The notes under the pieces were generated by a model that had not been told where the DNA came from, searched no databases, and saw only the letters and a program-made list of their open reading frames with translations. The translations under genes and the position numbers were made by a program. Shown in pieces: positions 15,511-24,438 of a DNA stretch of 64,000 nt; position 1 is the first letter of the stretch; every line of letters begins with the position of its first letter. This stretch comes from Streptomyces scabichelini (lineage in GTDB: Bacteria; Actinomycetota; Actinomycetes; Streptomycetales; Streptomycetaceae). The stretch lies in NCBI RefSeq assembly GCF_011045015.1, contig NZ_JAAKZY010000011.1:35074-99073 (forward strand). Reading direction: 5' to 3'.

Positions 15511-16098
15511 ATGAGCGAATCGAAGGAAGTCCTCGAGCCGGGCGAGCCGGGCCGGGAGCGCCGGACCGTCAGCGACCCCGCGGCCCTGAAGGCTCTCGCT
15601 CATCCGCTGCGGCTGAAGATCCTGCGTCACCTCGGCATCCACGGACCGGCGACCTCGACGACCCTCGCCGCCGCCCTCGGCGAGAACACCGGCACCCTCA
15701 GCTACCACCTGCGCCGACTGGAGCGAGGCGGGTTCATCGAAGACGCCCCCGAGCATCCCAGTGGCCGCGAGCGCTGGTGGCGAGCGGTGCGGGGGCTGGA
15801 CGTACGCAGGCCACCGCAGGACGAGTTGACCGATGGCGAGCGGGCGATCATGGGCACCCTCGACCGGATGCGGATGGAGGAGGACATCGAGCTGGCCCGG
15901 CGCTACCTCGCGGAAGAGGCCGGTTCGAGCGGGTGGATGCGCGGCTCACGGAGTCTCAGCCATCTCACCAAGGAGGAGGTCGACGCCTTCCACGACGCCT
16001 ACCTGGAACTACTGGCCCGTTTCGCCCGGGGCCCAGAAGACGCAGCGCCCGGGGCACGGCCCGTACATCTGCGGTGGTTCGCCCTGCCGGCCGAGTGA
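15511..16098 (+). CDS. ArsR/SmtB-like winged-helix transcriptional regulator
   Basis: 195 residues. Residues 20-95 form the winged helix (DPAALKALAHPLRLKILRHL, GPATSTTLAAALGENTGTLS, YHLRRLERGGFIEDAP, GRERWWR). This is the helix_turn_helix_5/ArsR-like class lacking the metal-binding cysteines of ArsR or SmtB, so it probably responds to something other than a metal. The C-terminal half is helical and ends VHLRWFALPAE. ATG 15511 is the first start after the palindrome cluster. The divergent secreted protein is its likely target. Confidence 0.85.
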   Translation: MSESKEVLEPGEPGRERRTVSDPAALKALAHPLRLKILRHLGIHGPATSTTLAAALGENTGTLSYHLRRLERGGFIEDAPEHPSGRERWWRAVRGLDVRRPPQDELTDGERAIMGTLDRMRMEEDIELARRYLAEEAGSSGWMRGSRSLSHLTKEEVDAFHDAYLELLARFARGPEDAAPGARPVHLRWFALPAE

Positions 16099-16226
16099 CG
16101 ACAACAGCCGGCGCGCACCGGGCGGTCCCCGACCGCCGCTCCATCACTTACGCACATCATCGAGCACGTACGTCATTGGCATGGACCTGTTCATGATCAC
16201 CGGCTAGGCTCTGCCCCGCCATGCAC

Positions 16227-16240
16227 TGAGAGCGCTCTCA
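16227..16240. promoter_or_regulatory. Perfect 14-base palindrome, LacI-family-type operator
   Basis: TGAGAGCGCTCTCA is fully symmetric. It differs at one position per half-site from the Streptomyces CebR box (TGGGAGCGCTCCCA as I recall it). It lies about 50 bases before the protease start. Control by a LacI-type sugar repressor is an inference. Confidence 0.5.
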
Positions 16241-16291
16241 CAGTTCTGCTGTTCCACCCCCACCTTGCTGGAACAACGAAGGGCTACTGCC

Positions 16292-17467
16292 TTGAGACGC
16301 ACCACAGCCATGCGCACCGGCCTGGCCACACTCCTCCTTCTCGGCACGTGGGCCGGCGCGGGCGCTCTGCCCGCCGCTGCCACCGACGCCACCGACGTCC
16401 CCCGATCGAACCGTTCCTCCGACGCCCCGGCCTCCGCCGCGATCCTCTCCGCCATGCAACGGGATCTGGGCCTGACCAAGTCCCAGGCCGAGGCGCGGCT
16501 CGCGGACGAGAAGACGGCGGCAGCCGTCGAAGCGAAGGCGCGGCGTGCCGCGGGAGCGGCGTACGGCGGTTCCTGGTTCGACGCCAAGAGCGGCAGGCTG
16601 ACCGTCGCCGTGACGGCCGACGCCCCCGGCACCACCGCCGACGCCGTACGAGAGACCGGCGCGAACGTCCGTACCGTCGAGCACAGTGCGCGCCGGCTCG
16701 ACGCGGTCAAGGCGCGCATCGACAAACTGCCCGCGCCGGACGGCGTCAGCGGCTGGCACGTGGATCCCAGGACGAGCGCGGTCGTCGTGAGTGTCGTCGG
16801 CGCGCAGCGTGCTGACAACGATGTCCAGGAGTTCGTCGGGCGGGCCCGTGCGGCAGGACCCGTCACCGTCGAGGAGACCGCCGAGGCGCCTCGGACCTTC
16901 GCCGCAGGGACGGTCGGCGGCGACCCCTACTACACGGGCAACGTCCGCTGTTCCATCGGGTTCTCGGTGCACGGCGGCTTCGTCACCGCCGGGCACTGCG
17001 GCCGGGCCGGAGCCGGCGTCAGCGGCTGGGACCGGTCCTACATAGGCAATTTCCAGGGGTCGTCGTTCCCGGAGAACGACTACGCCTGGGTCAACGTCGG
17101 CAGCGGCTGGTGGACGGTGCCCGTCGTGCTCGGCTGGGGCACCGTCTCCGACCAGCTCGTCCGCGGCTCGGCCGAGGCACCTGTCGGGGCCTCCATCTGC
17201 CGGTCGGGCTCGACCACGCACTGGCACTGCGGCACCGTGCTCGGCAAGAACGAGACCGTCAACTACAGCCAGGGCGCGGTGCATCAGATGACCAGGACCA
17301 GCGTCTGCGCCGAACCGGGCGACTCCGGCGGCTCGTACATCAGCGGAGACCAGGCCCAAGGGGTCACTTCAGGCGGCAACGGCAACTGCAGCGGGGGCGG
17401 CCAGACCTGGTACCAGCCCGTGAACGAGATCCTCAACCGCTACGGCCTCAGGCTGCACACGGCCTGA
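16292..17467 (+). CDS. Secreted S1-family serine protease, streptogrisin/alpha-lytic type
   Basis: 391-residue preproprotein. It has a signal peptide (RTGLATLLLLGTWAGAGALP then AAA). An alpha-lytic-type propeptide follows, with repeated GSWFDAKSGRLTVAV and SGWHVDPRTSAVVVSV units that chaperone folding. The mature chymotrypsin fold has His in TAGHCG, Asp in ENDYAWV, and Ser in PGDSGGS. Six cysteines fit three disulphides (VRC/GHC, SIC/WHC, SVC/GNC). It should be an extracellular endopeptidase. The TTG at 16292 is preferred: GAAGGG lies 9 bases upstream and it gives RRTTAMRTG before the hydrophobic core. ATG 16310 is an alternative, and an upstream TTG at 16265 is less likely. A strong terminator follows. 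Confidence 0.9.
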   Translation: MRRTTAMRTGLATLLLLGTWAGAGALPAAATDATDVPRSNRSSDAPASAAILSAMQRDLGLTKSQAEARLADEKTAAAVEAKARRAAGAAYGGSWFDAKSGRLTVAVTADAPGTTADAVRETGANVRTVEHSARRLDAVKARIDKLPAPDGVSGWHVDPRTSAVVVSVVGAQRADNDVQEFVGRARAAGPVTVEETAEAPRTFAAGTVGGDPYYTGNVRCSIGFSVHGGFVTAGHCGRAGAGVSGWDRSYIGNFQGSSFPENDYAWVNVGSGWWTVPVVLGWGTVSDQLVRGSAEAPVGASICRSGSTTHWHCGTVLGKNETVNYSQGAVHQMTRTSVCAEPGDSGGSYISGDQAQGVTSGGNGNCSGGGQTWYQPVNEILNRYGLRLHTA

Positions 17468-17522
17468 TTCCGCACACCACGCACACGGCCTGATCCAGCG
17501 CTCCAATGCACCACTCACTGTC

Positions 17523-17559
17523 AACGGGCTCCGTCGCCGCGCGGGCGACGGGGCCCGTT
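17523..17559 (+). terminator. Strong hairpin terminator after the protease
   Basis: Two stacked stem blocks, AACGGGC/GCCCGTT and CCGTCGCC/GGCGACGG, are separated by single unpaired bases and close on a five-base loop. Fifteen paired positions make it one of the clearest terminators in the window. Confidence 0.8.
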
Positions 17560-17708
17560 CCTGTCGCGCCTGTCGCGCTCGTCCGGAGTGGGCCGGTACA
17601 CCCCGATTCCGGAGCGAAGCGGGGCGATCGAACATACGATGGGGCATGCGCTGGGCGGTGCCGGGACGAGGCCGCGCCAGGACGCCGATCGCTCGGGGTG
17701 GGAGACGT

Positions 17709-19385
17709 ATGGCACAGGGCACCGACGCAAACCGGACCGTCATCCTCACCGTGGACGACGACCCGGGGGTATCACGTGCCGTGGCCCGCGACCTGCGGCG
17801 TCGTTACGGCGAGTCGTACCGGATCGTGCGCGCGGAGTCCGGGGAGAGCGCTCTGGACGCGCTGCGCGAGCTGAAGCTGCGCGGTGATCTCGTGGCGGTG
17901 ATCCTGGCGGACTACCGCATGCCGCAGATGAACGGGATCGAGTTCCTGGAGCAGGCCCTGGACGTGTACCCGGGCGCGCGCCGGGTGCTGCTGACGGCGT
18001 ACGCGGACACGAACGCGGCCATCGACGCGATCAACGTCGTCGACCTCGACCACTACCTCCTCAAGCCCTGGGATCCGCCGGAGGAGAAGCTCTATCCCGT
18101 CCTGGACGACCTCCTGGACACCTGGCGGGCCACCGATCACCGGGCGGTTCCGATCACGAAGGTCGTCGGGCACCGCTGGTCGGCGCGTTCCTCGGACGTA
18201 CGGGAGTTCCTGGCCCGCAACCAGGTGCCGTACCGCTGGTACTCGTCGGACGAGCCGGAGGGCCGCCGGCTGCTGGCCTGCGCGGGGGCGGACGAGCAGC
18301 GGCTGCCACTCGTGGTCACCGCGGACGGGGCTGTGCTCGTCGAGCCCGAGGACGCCGACCTCGCGGCCCAGGTCGGGCTGGCCACGACGCCGACAGCGGA
18401 CTTCTACGACCTCGTCGTCATCGGCGGCGGTCCCGCGGGGCTGGGCGCCGCCGTCTACGGCGCTTCGGAGGGGCTGCGGACCGTGCTCGTGGAACGCTCG
18501 GCCACCGGTGGGCAGGCGGGGCAGAGCTCGCGCATCGAGAACTACCTGGGTTTCCCGGACGGCGTGTCCGGAGCCCAGCTGACCGACCGGGCACGGCGTC
18601 AGGCGACGAAGTTCGGTGCCGAGATCCTGACCGCGCGCGAGGTGACCGGACTGGAGGTCAACGGCGCGGCGCGTACCGTGCGGTTCTCCGACGGCTCCGC
18701 GGTCGCGGCGCACTGCGTGATCCTGGCGACCGGTGTGTCGTACCGGCAGCTGGAGGCGCCCGGAGCGGACGACCTGACCGGATGCGGCGTGTTCTACGGG
18801 TCGGCGCTGACCGAGGCGGCCGCGTGCCAGGGGCAGGACGTGTATATCGTCGGCGGCGCGAACTCCGCCGGGCAGGCCGCGATGCACCTGGCCAGGGGCG
18901 CCAAGTCGGTCACGCTGCTGGTGCGCGGCTCCTCGCTGTCCGCGTCGATGTCCCACTATCTGATCCAGCAGATCGAGAGCGCGCCGAACATCAACGTCCG
19001 TACGGGCACGGTCGTCGAGGCGGTGCACGGCTCGGACCATCTGGAGCAGCTCACGCTGCGGGACACGGCGAGCGGGCACACCGAGTTCGTCGACGCGCAG
19101 TGGATGTTCGTGTTCATCGGCGCGGCACCGCTGACGGACTGGCTGGACGGCACGGTGCTCAGGGACGAACGCGGGTTCATCATCGCCGGCCCCGACCTGA
19201 CCGACGACGGGCGGCCGCCGACGGACTGGGAGCTGGACCGGCCGCCGTACCACCTGGAGACGAATGTGCCCGGTGTGTTCGTGGCGGGCGACGCGCGCGC
19301 CGAGTCCGCCAAGCGTGTCGCCTCCGCCGTCGGAGAGGGAGCCATGGCCGTGATGCTCGTCCACCGGTATCTGGAGCAGTCATGA
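17709..19385 (+). CDS. Response-regulator receiver fused to a thioredoxin-reductase-like flavoprotein
   Basis: 558 residues. Residues 10-135 are an intact receiver (acidic trio DDD 16-18, Asp68 in LADYRMP, Thr96, Lys119 in LLKPW). Residues 150-225 resemble a small thioredoxin-like domain without a CxxC. Residues 232-558 have the two-dinucleotide flavoprotein fold (IGGGPAG 238-244, GQAGQSSRIENYLGFPDG, ILATGVSYR, VYIVGGANSAGQAA, GVFVAGDARAESAKRVASAV). The redox CATC of true thioredoxin reductases is replaced by YGSALTEA, so it cannot reduce thioredoxin by the usual route. It may sense or transfer electrons under phospho-control. ATG 17709 follows TGGGAG. It overlaps the kinase gene (ATGA), its likely phosphodonor. 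Confidence 0.9.
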   Translation: MAQGTDANRTVILTVDDDPGVSRAVARDLRRRYGESYRIVRAESGESALDALRELKLRGDLVAVILADYRMPQMNGIEFLEQALDVYPGARRVLLTAYADTNAAIDAINVVDLDHYLLKPWDPPEEKLYPVLDDLLDTWRATDHRAVPITKVVGHRWSARSSDVREFLARNQVPYRWYSSDEPEGRRLLACAGADEQRLPLVVTADGAVLVEPEDADLAAQVGLATTPTADFYDLVVIGGGPAGLGAAVYGASEGLRTVLVERSATGGQAGQSSRIENYLGFPDGVSGAQLTDRARRQATKFGAEILTAREVTGLEVNGAARTVRFSDGSAVAAHCVILATGVSYRQLEAPGADDLTGCGVFYGSALTEAAACQGQDVYIVGGANSAGQAAMHLARGAKSVTLLVRGSSLSASMSHYLIQQIESAPNINVRTGTVVEAVHGSDHLEQLTLRDTASGHTEFVDAQWMFVFIGAAPLTDWLDGTVLRDERGFIIAGPDLTDDGRPPTDWELDRPPYHLETNVPGVFVAGDARAESAKRVASAVGEGAMAVMLVHRYLEQS

Positions 19386-20875
19386 GCGGGCAGCCGATGC
19401 CGTGCGACGAGGCTGAGCTCGGCACACTGTTCCTGTTCGAGAAGCTGGACGCGGAGCAGCTGGCGCGGCTGTGCCGGGAGGGCCGGGTGGAGAAGTTCGA
19501 GCCCGGTTACGTGTACCAGGAGGGCGAGCCCGCCACCTGCTTCTTCGTGCTCCTCGAAGGCACGGTCGTGATGTCGCGCCGGGTCGGCGCCGACGACGTG
19601 GAGATCAGCCGCACGTCCCAGCGCGGGGTGTACGCGGGTTCCATGCAGGCCTATCTGTCCACAACGGATCAGGCGCACTACAAGGGTTCCCTGCGGGTCA
19701 CCGAGCCCTCGCGGTTCTTCATCCTGCCCGCCGAGACGTTCGCCGCGGTCCTGCGGGACTGGTTCCCCATGGCGGTGCATCTGCTGGAAGGGATGTTCTT
19801 CGGCAGCCAGAACACCCAGCGGACCATCAACCAGCGCGAGCGGCTGCTGGCGCTCGGCTCGCTGTCCGCGGGGCTGACGCACGAGCTCAACAATCCGGCG
19901 GCGGCCGCGGTGCGGGCCACCTCGGCGCTGCGGGACCGGGTCGCGCACATGCGGCACAAGCTCAGTGTCATCGCCGCGGGTCCGTACCAGCGTGAGGCGT
20001 TGAAGACGCTGATCGAGCTCCAGGAGGCCACGGCCGAACAGGTCGCCAAGGCACCGGTCCTGAGTCCTCTCGAAGCCTCCGACCGCGAGGACGCGCTCAC
20101 CGACTGGCTCGACGATCACGGCATCGAGGGCGGCTGGCAGATCGCGCCGACGTTCGTGCAGGCCGGGCTCGACACCGACTGGCTGGAGCAGGTCGCGGCA
20201 GTCGTGGACCAGGACATGCTGCCGGGGGCCGTGGGGTGGCTCAACTACACCGTCGAGACCGAGCTCCTCATGAACGAGATCGCGGACTCCACGACCCGTG
20301 TCTCGAACCTCGTGAACGCGGCCAAGCAGTACTCCCAGCTCGACCGGGCGCCCTACCAGGTCGCCGACGTGCATGAACTGCTGGACAGCACGCTGATGAT
20401 GCTCGGCGGGAAGATCGGCTCCGGCATCAAGGTGGTCAAGGAGTACGACCGTACGCTGCCCAGGATCCCCGCCTACCCGGGCGAGTTGAACCAGGTGTGG
20501 ACGAACATCGTCGACAACGCGGTCTCCGCGATGAGCAGCAACGGTGGCGAGGGCACGCTGACCGTGCGGACGGCTCTCGAACGGGAGCAGCTGCTCGTCG
20601 AGTTCCGCGACACGGGGCCCGGGGTGCCGGAGGAGATCCGTGGCCGCATCTTCGATCCGTTCTTCACCACGAAACCCGTGGGCGAGGGCACCGGTCTCGG
20701 TCTGGACATCTCCTGGCGCATCGTGGTGAACAAGCACCACGGGCATCTGGAGGTGCACTCCGTACCCGGCGACACCCGTTTCCAGGTCTTCCTCCCGCTC
20801 ACGGCCGCTGACCCGGACACCCCCGCGAATCTCGCCACCGCCGCGGATCCCGAGACCCCTCAGGAGGCGTCATGA
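19382..20875 (+). CDS. Histidine kinase with N-terminal cyclic-nucleotide-binding domain
   Basis: 497 residues. A cNMP/CRP-type sensor fold spans about 10-130 (LFEKLDAEQLARLCREG, VYQEGEPATCFFVLLEG, RGVYAGSMQAYL). A dimerisation helix carries the phospho-acceptor His167 in GLTHELNNP. The C-terminal ATPase has N-box VWTNIVDNAVSAM, G1 DTGPGVPEE, F-box IFDPFFTTKP and G2 GTGLGLDIS. No membrane segment is visible, so it is cytoplasmic. ATG 19382 overlaps the upstream stop by four bases and its stop overlaps the next start the same way. It probably phosphorylates the receiver of the flavoprotein upstream. Confidence 0.92.
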   Translation: MSGQPMPCDEAELGTLFLFEKLDAEQLARLCREGRVEKFEPGYVYQEGEPATCFFVLLEGTVVMSRRVGADDVEISRTSQRGVYAGSMQAYLSTTDQAHYKGSLRVTEPSRFFILPAETFAAVLRDWFPMAVHLLEGMFFGSQNTQRTINQRERLLALGSLSAGLTHELNNPAAAAVRATSALRDRVAHMRHKLSVIAAGPYQREALKTLIELQEATAEQVAKAPVLSPLEASDREDALTDWLDDHGIEGGWQIAPTFVQAGLDTDWLEQVAAVVDQDMLPGAVGWLNYTVETELLMNEIADSTTRVSNLVNAAKQYSQLDRAPYQVADVHELLDSTLMMLGGKIGSGIKVVKEYDRTLPRIPAYPGELNQVWTNIVDNAVSAMSSNGGEGTLTVRTALEREQLLVEFRDTGPGVPEEIRGRIFDPFFTTKPVGEGTGLGLDISWRIVVNKHHGHLEVHSVPGDTRFQVFLPLTAADPDTPANLATAADPETPQEAS

Positions 20876-21222
20876 CCACTCCGGCCGGAATCGACCCCGA
20901 GGTGCCGCCGAGCGGCACCGGATGTGTGGAGTGCGATGCCGCCGGCGGCTGGTGGTTCCATCTGCGGCGGTGCGCCCAGTGCGGCCACATCGGCTGCTGC
21001 GACAGCTCCCCCGCGAAGCACGCCACGGCCCACCACCGGGCCACGGGCCATCCCGTCGTCCGCAGTTTCGAACCGGGTGAGGGCTGGTTCTGGAACTACG
21101 AGACCTCGGAGGTGTACGAGTCCGGGCCGGAACTCGCTCCGCCGCTCAGCCACCCGGCGGACCAGCCCGCGCCAGGACCCGTGGGCCGGGTCCCGGCGAA
21201 CTGGGCCGACACGCTGCGCTGA
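20872..21222 (+). CDS. UBP-type zinc-finger protein
   Basis: 116 residues dominated by a ubiquitin-hydrolase-type zinc finger. The ligands are spaced as GCVECDAAGGWWFHLRRC then AQCGHIGCC, SSPAKHATAHHRATGHPVV and a SFEPGEGWFWNY tail. In eukaryotes this fold binds the free C-terminus of ubiquitin. Streptomyces has no ubiquitin, though actinobacteria have Pup; the bacterial ligand is unknown. ATGA coupling to the kinase and flavoprotein genes makes it the third member of a redox-signalling unit. It converges with the GH89 gene, with 32 bases between them and no clear hairpin. Confidence 0.9.
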   Translation: MTTPAGIDPEVPPSGTGCVECDAAGGWWFHLRRCAQCGHIGCCDSSPAKHATAHHRATGHPVVRSFEPGEGWFWNYETSEVYESGPELAPPLSHPADQPAPGPVGRVPANWADTLR

Positions 21223-21254
21223 CGCGGGCGGGCGTGTTGTGAGGCCAACTCCGG

Positions 21255-24200
21255 TCATTTCACTGTGAGTTGTCCGAACTCGACGATGCCGCGGGTGCCT
21301 TGGCCGCCGTGGGCCGCGGTCATGAAGACGCCCACGTCCTGGGCTGCCGCCGCCGCGCCGGGGGTGGCGGTGCCCACGGTGGTCCAGGTCGTGCCGTCGG
21401 TGCTGTAGGCGCCGGTGTACGCCGCTTCCGACCGGGTCAGCCGCAGCATGAGCGGCGCACTGGTGGAACCGGCCGTCTCGATGCGGTCGATCCGCCCGTC
21501 CTCACCCGAGGACCAGGACAGCACGCATCCGTTGGACGGGGTCACCGCGAGATTGACGAGACCTGAACTCCCTTGCGCCGCGAGGTCGTTGCGGACGATC
21601 AGTCCGGCGCGGGCCCAAGGACCCGTCGCATCCTGGGAGTTGACTCTCACCGTGGCCGTGGACGACGTACCGTACACGCCCGGCAGGTAGATCGCGCCGA
21701 ACTCCTGCGTGGCGCCCCACAGATCGGCGCCGCCGCCTTCGACGGCGAGTTGTTCGCCCAGCTGCCCGAAGACCGCGTCGTTGAAGTCGGCGGTCCGGTA
21801 CGGCTCCTGGACTCCGGTGCCCGCGAGCAGGCGTACGGAGGCGGCCGCCCTGCCGGACGCGCCGACCGGAATCCGGGTGACCAGCGTGTCCGCGGCGCCG
21901 GTGAGGCCGATGCGGTAGGACGCGGTGAAGCTCTCGCCGGGCGCGACGGAAGCGGCGGTCACCGGGCCGAGCGGTGTGGCGGTCAGGCCCTTGGGCGGTG
22001 CGGCGGAGAGGGTCACATCCGTCGCCGGGGCGAACCCGTTGCGGTTGGTGAAGGACACGGAGACCGTGACGGGACGGTCGGGCGACACCGCGCCGTGGTC
22101 GGCGGTGGCGCTGAGCCGCACGCAGTACGGGTCGGCGGCCAGAATCCTGCGTGCCTCCCGGGCCAGCCGGTACGCATCGCCCTTGGGCGTCGTCGGGAAA
22201 GTGCCGTGGCTGCGGTTCCAGGCGTCCTCGATCTCGTACCAGTCGATGGCACGCGGCTCGCGGTCGTCGGTCAGCGCGGCGGTCAGCTCGTCGAAGTACG
22301 CCGACCAGCGCTTGTGGTAGAGCCCGGACAGCAGCCCGGACCACTCGCGGTTGGCGTAGTCGTGCAGGCCCTCGTCGGCGCTCGCCCGGTCGCCCCACGT
22401 GGTGAGGATCGACCGCGCGTCGTACTCCAGCCGGTCCTTCTCGGCGACGCTCGCACCCCAGGAGCGGGCATCGGCCAGCCACCGGCCGAGCAGGTGCTGG
22501 GGTGAGGCGGCGAGCAGGGTGTCCATGAGCCGCATCCAGTCCAGCCAGGTGCGGGTCAGCTTCCCGAAGAGGGGCGCGTTTCCGGTCTCGTACGCCGCCT
22601 TGATCTGGGGCAGCAGTACGCGGGTCCGGTTGGAGAGGGTCTGGCGCGCGATGTCGGTCAGGTCATAGCGGTAGGCACTGCTGTCGCGCAACTCCTGTGA
22701 CACCAGGAGGAGTTCGGTGAGGGCGGTGTCAAAAGCGGTGGTGTCGTAGCGGTCGGCTTCGGGGCCCCAGGATGCGGCCTTGTTCGCCGTCAGGCTCGGG
22801 CGCGCGCCGAACAGCCCGTCGGGGGCCTCGCTCCACGCGTCCTTCCGGGTCATGCCGTACGCGGTCTCGCGGATCGTCTGCCAGGCGGCGAGCGCGTGCG
22901 GGTCCTTGCCGCCGTAGCGGGAGGTGGCGTACGCGGCGAACCAGTCGTCGAGGTCGATGGTGCCGGGTGTCCACGCCAGGTCGGTGAGGAGCGCGAGCGC
23001 GGGCGCGTTGTTGTCGGCGGCCTCCGGCATCGCCGCGATCCCGGCGAGCGCACTGCCCTTCTTGTCACGCCACTTGGGGTACTGCTCCACCCAGTCCGGG
23101 GCGTTGGCGCCCATCGGCGTGTGGCCGCCGAAGTTCCAGATGCTGCCGAAGGCGTACGGGGTGCCGCCCCAGTCGCTCTCCCGGTCCGTGACGCTGGTGT
23201 AGCGGTCGGACAGGCCGTCCACGATCAGCATCCGGGACTTGTCGACCCCGTCGAGCAGCGCCTTGGACGGGTTGGACTGCCAGCCCAGAATGGCCCAGAT
23301 CGCGCCCGGGTGAGCTTTCTGCAGCGCCCCTTCGACGGCTGCCGCCGCCTCGTCCACCGGCACGTCACCGGGGTTGCCGCCCTCGTGCAGCAGGTCCATC
23401 TTGTACATCGTGCTGTCGCCGAAGCGCTCCGACTGGGCCCGGTAGAAGGCGGCGGACACCTCGTCGAAGGCCGTCGTCCGCGGGTCGAGCCAGTCGGGTC
23501 GCTTGAAGGCACCCCAGTCGCCCTGGGGGACCACGGCCGCGTCCCCGCCGTGTTTGGCGACGAAGTCGTCCGGCACGGTGCCGAAGTAACCGGGCAGCAC
23601 CGGTGTCATGCCCAGTTCGCGCACCCGGTCGGTGATCTTCCGGGCGAGATCGGCACGCCTCTCGATGAGTTGCTTGGACACCGGACCGCCGAACCCCGAC
23701 ATGTTCTGCAGCAGCCACCACGGCTGGTGGGCCGGTGCCGGAATCCACGCCCGCATCTCGGCGTCGGAGTAGCCGAACTGCCGGAAGGTGTCGTAGTAGA
23801 CGGCGTCGCCGCCGGTGTAGACAAGCACCCTGTTGATGCCGTGCAGCGCGAGCACGTCCAGCTCGCGCTCCCACGCGTCCCAGTCCCGGTAGGGGCCGGT
23901 GTAGCCGTCGTTGGTGTCGTTGAGCGCGAACCGGTGCGGCACGTTCGCCGATCCGGTGATCTCCCCGTCGGGGGCGGGCAGCAGCCTGGGGAGGTTCAGC
24001 TGTTCGCCGTTCCAGGAGATGTCGGCCTTCGCCGCCCGCGCGAGATAGGTGTTGAGGCCGGTGAGCAGCACCGCCGGGCTGGTGCCTTCCACGGTGATCG
24101 CCCCGGCCCGGCCGGTGACCTTGAACCGGTCGGCGCTGCCGGCGCTCAGCGCGCGCAGCGTCACCTGCCGGTGGTGGTCGGGCAGCAGCCGTTGCAGCGC

Positions 24201-24356
24201 GACCGATGCGGGGGTCGTGTCGAACGGCTTCGCGTCCTGGTCCGCAGCCGCGGGTGCGGCGTGGGCGCCCGGCTGCGGCGTCAGCAGCACCACTGAGCCG
24301 AACGCGGCAGCTCCGGTCAGCAGACGTCTGCGGCTGAGGGGTTGATTGCCTGTCAT
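21255..24356 (-). CDS. Secreted GH89 alpha-N-acetylglucosaminidase with NEW3 and concanavalin-like modules
   Basis: 1033 residues. A Tat signal (LSRRRLLTGAA, cleavage near AHA) is followed by an N-terminal NAGLU domain (about 45-120), a catalytic barrel (140-450) and an all-helical C-domain (460-760). Probable catalytic acids are Glu325 in LLHEGGNPG and Glu445 in MPEAADNN, matching the positions known from human NAGLU and Clostridium GH89. It should remove terminal alpha-linked GlcNAc, such as the alpha-1,4 caps of gastric mucin or heparan ends. Residues 780-880 form a NEW3 domain and 890-1033 a DUF1349/LamG-like module. ATG 24356 is preceded by AAGGA. It is last in the eleven-gene glycan operon. 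Confidence 0.92.
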   Translation of the reverse strand: MTGNQPLSRRRLLTGAAAFGSVVLLTPQPGAHAAPAAADQDAKPFDTTPASVALQRLLPDHHRQVTLRALSAGSADRFKVTGRAGAITVEGTSPAVLLTGLNTYLARAAKADISWNGEQLNLPRLLPAPDGEITGSANVPHRFALNDTNDGYTGPYRDWDAWERELDVLALHGINRVLVYTGGDAVYYDTFRQFGYSDAEMRAWIPAPAHQPWWLLQNMSGFGGPVSKQLIERRADLARKITDRVRELGMTPVLPGYFGTVPDDFVAKHGGDAAVVPQGDWGAFKRPDWLDPRTTAFDEVSAAFYRAQSERFGDSTMYKMDLLHEGGNPGDVPVDEAAAAVEGALQKAHPGAIWAILGWQSNPSKALLDGVDKSRMLIVDGLSDRYTSVTDRESDWGGTPYAFGSIWNFGGHTPMGANAPDWVEQYPKWRDKKGSALAGIAAMPEAADNNAPALALLTDLAWTPGTIDLDDWFAAYATSRYGGKDPHALAAWQTIRETAYGMTRKDAWSEAPDGLFGARPSLTANKAASWGPEADRYDTTAFDTALTELLLVSQELRDSSAYRYDLTDIARQTLSNRTRVLLPQIKAAYETGNAPLFGKLTRTWLDWMRLMDTLLAASPQHLLGRWLADARSWGASVAEKDRLEYDARSILTTWGDRASADEGLHDYANREWSGLLSGLYHKRWSAYFDELTAALTDDREPRAIDWYEIEDAWNRSHGTFPTTPKGDAYRLAREARRILAADPYCVRLSATADHGAVSPDRPVTVSVSFTNRNGFAPATDVTLSAAPPKGLTATPLGPVTAASVAPGESFTASYRIGLTGAADTLVTRIPVGASGRAAASVRLLAGTGVQEPYRTADFNDAVFGQLGEQLAVEGGGADLWGATQEFGAIYLPGVYGTSSTATVRVNSQDATGPWARAGLIVRNDLAAQGSSGLVNLAVTPSNGCVLSWSSGEDGRIDRIETAGSTSAPLMLRLTRSEAAYTGAYSTDGTTWTTVGTATPGAAAAAQDVGVFMTAAHGGQGTRGIVEFGQLTVK

Positions 24357-24438
24357 GAGCGTCCTTCCAAAACTTTTCGGATCTTCCGAGCCGCGGTGCG
24401 ATGCGGTCGCACCGCACCGCACCGCACCGCGGCTCGGT

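Noticed and set aside
17709..19385. Annotation as a true thioredoxin reductase
   Set aside because: The redox-active CxxC is replaced by YGSALTEA.
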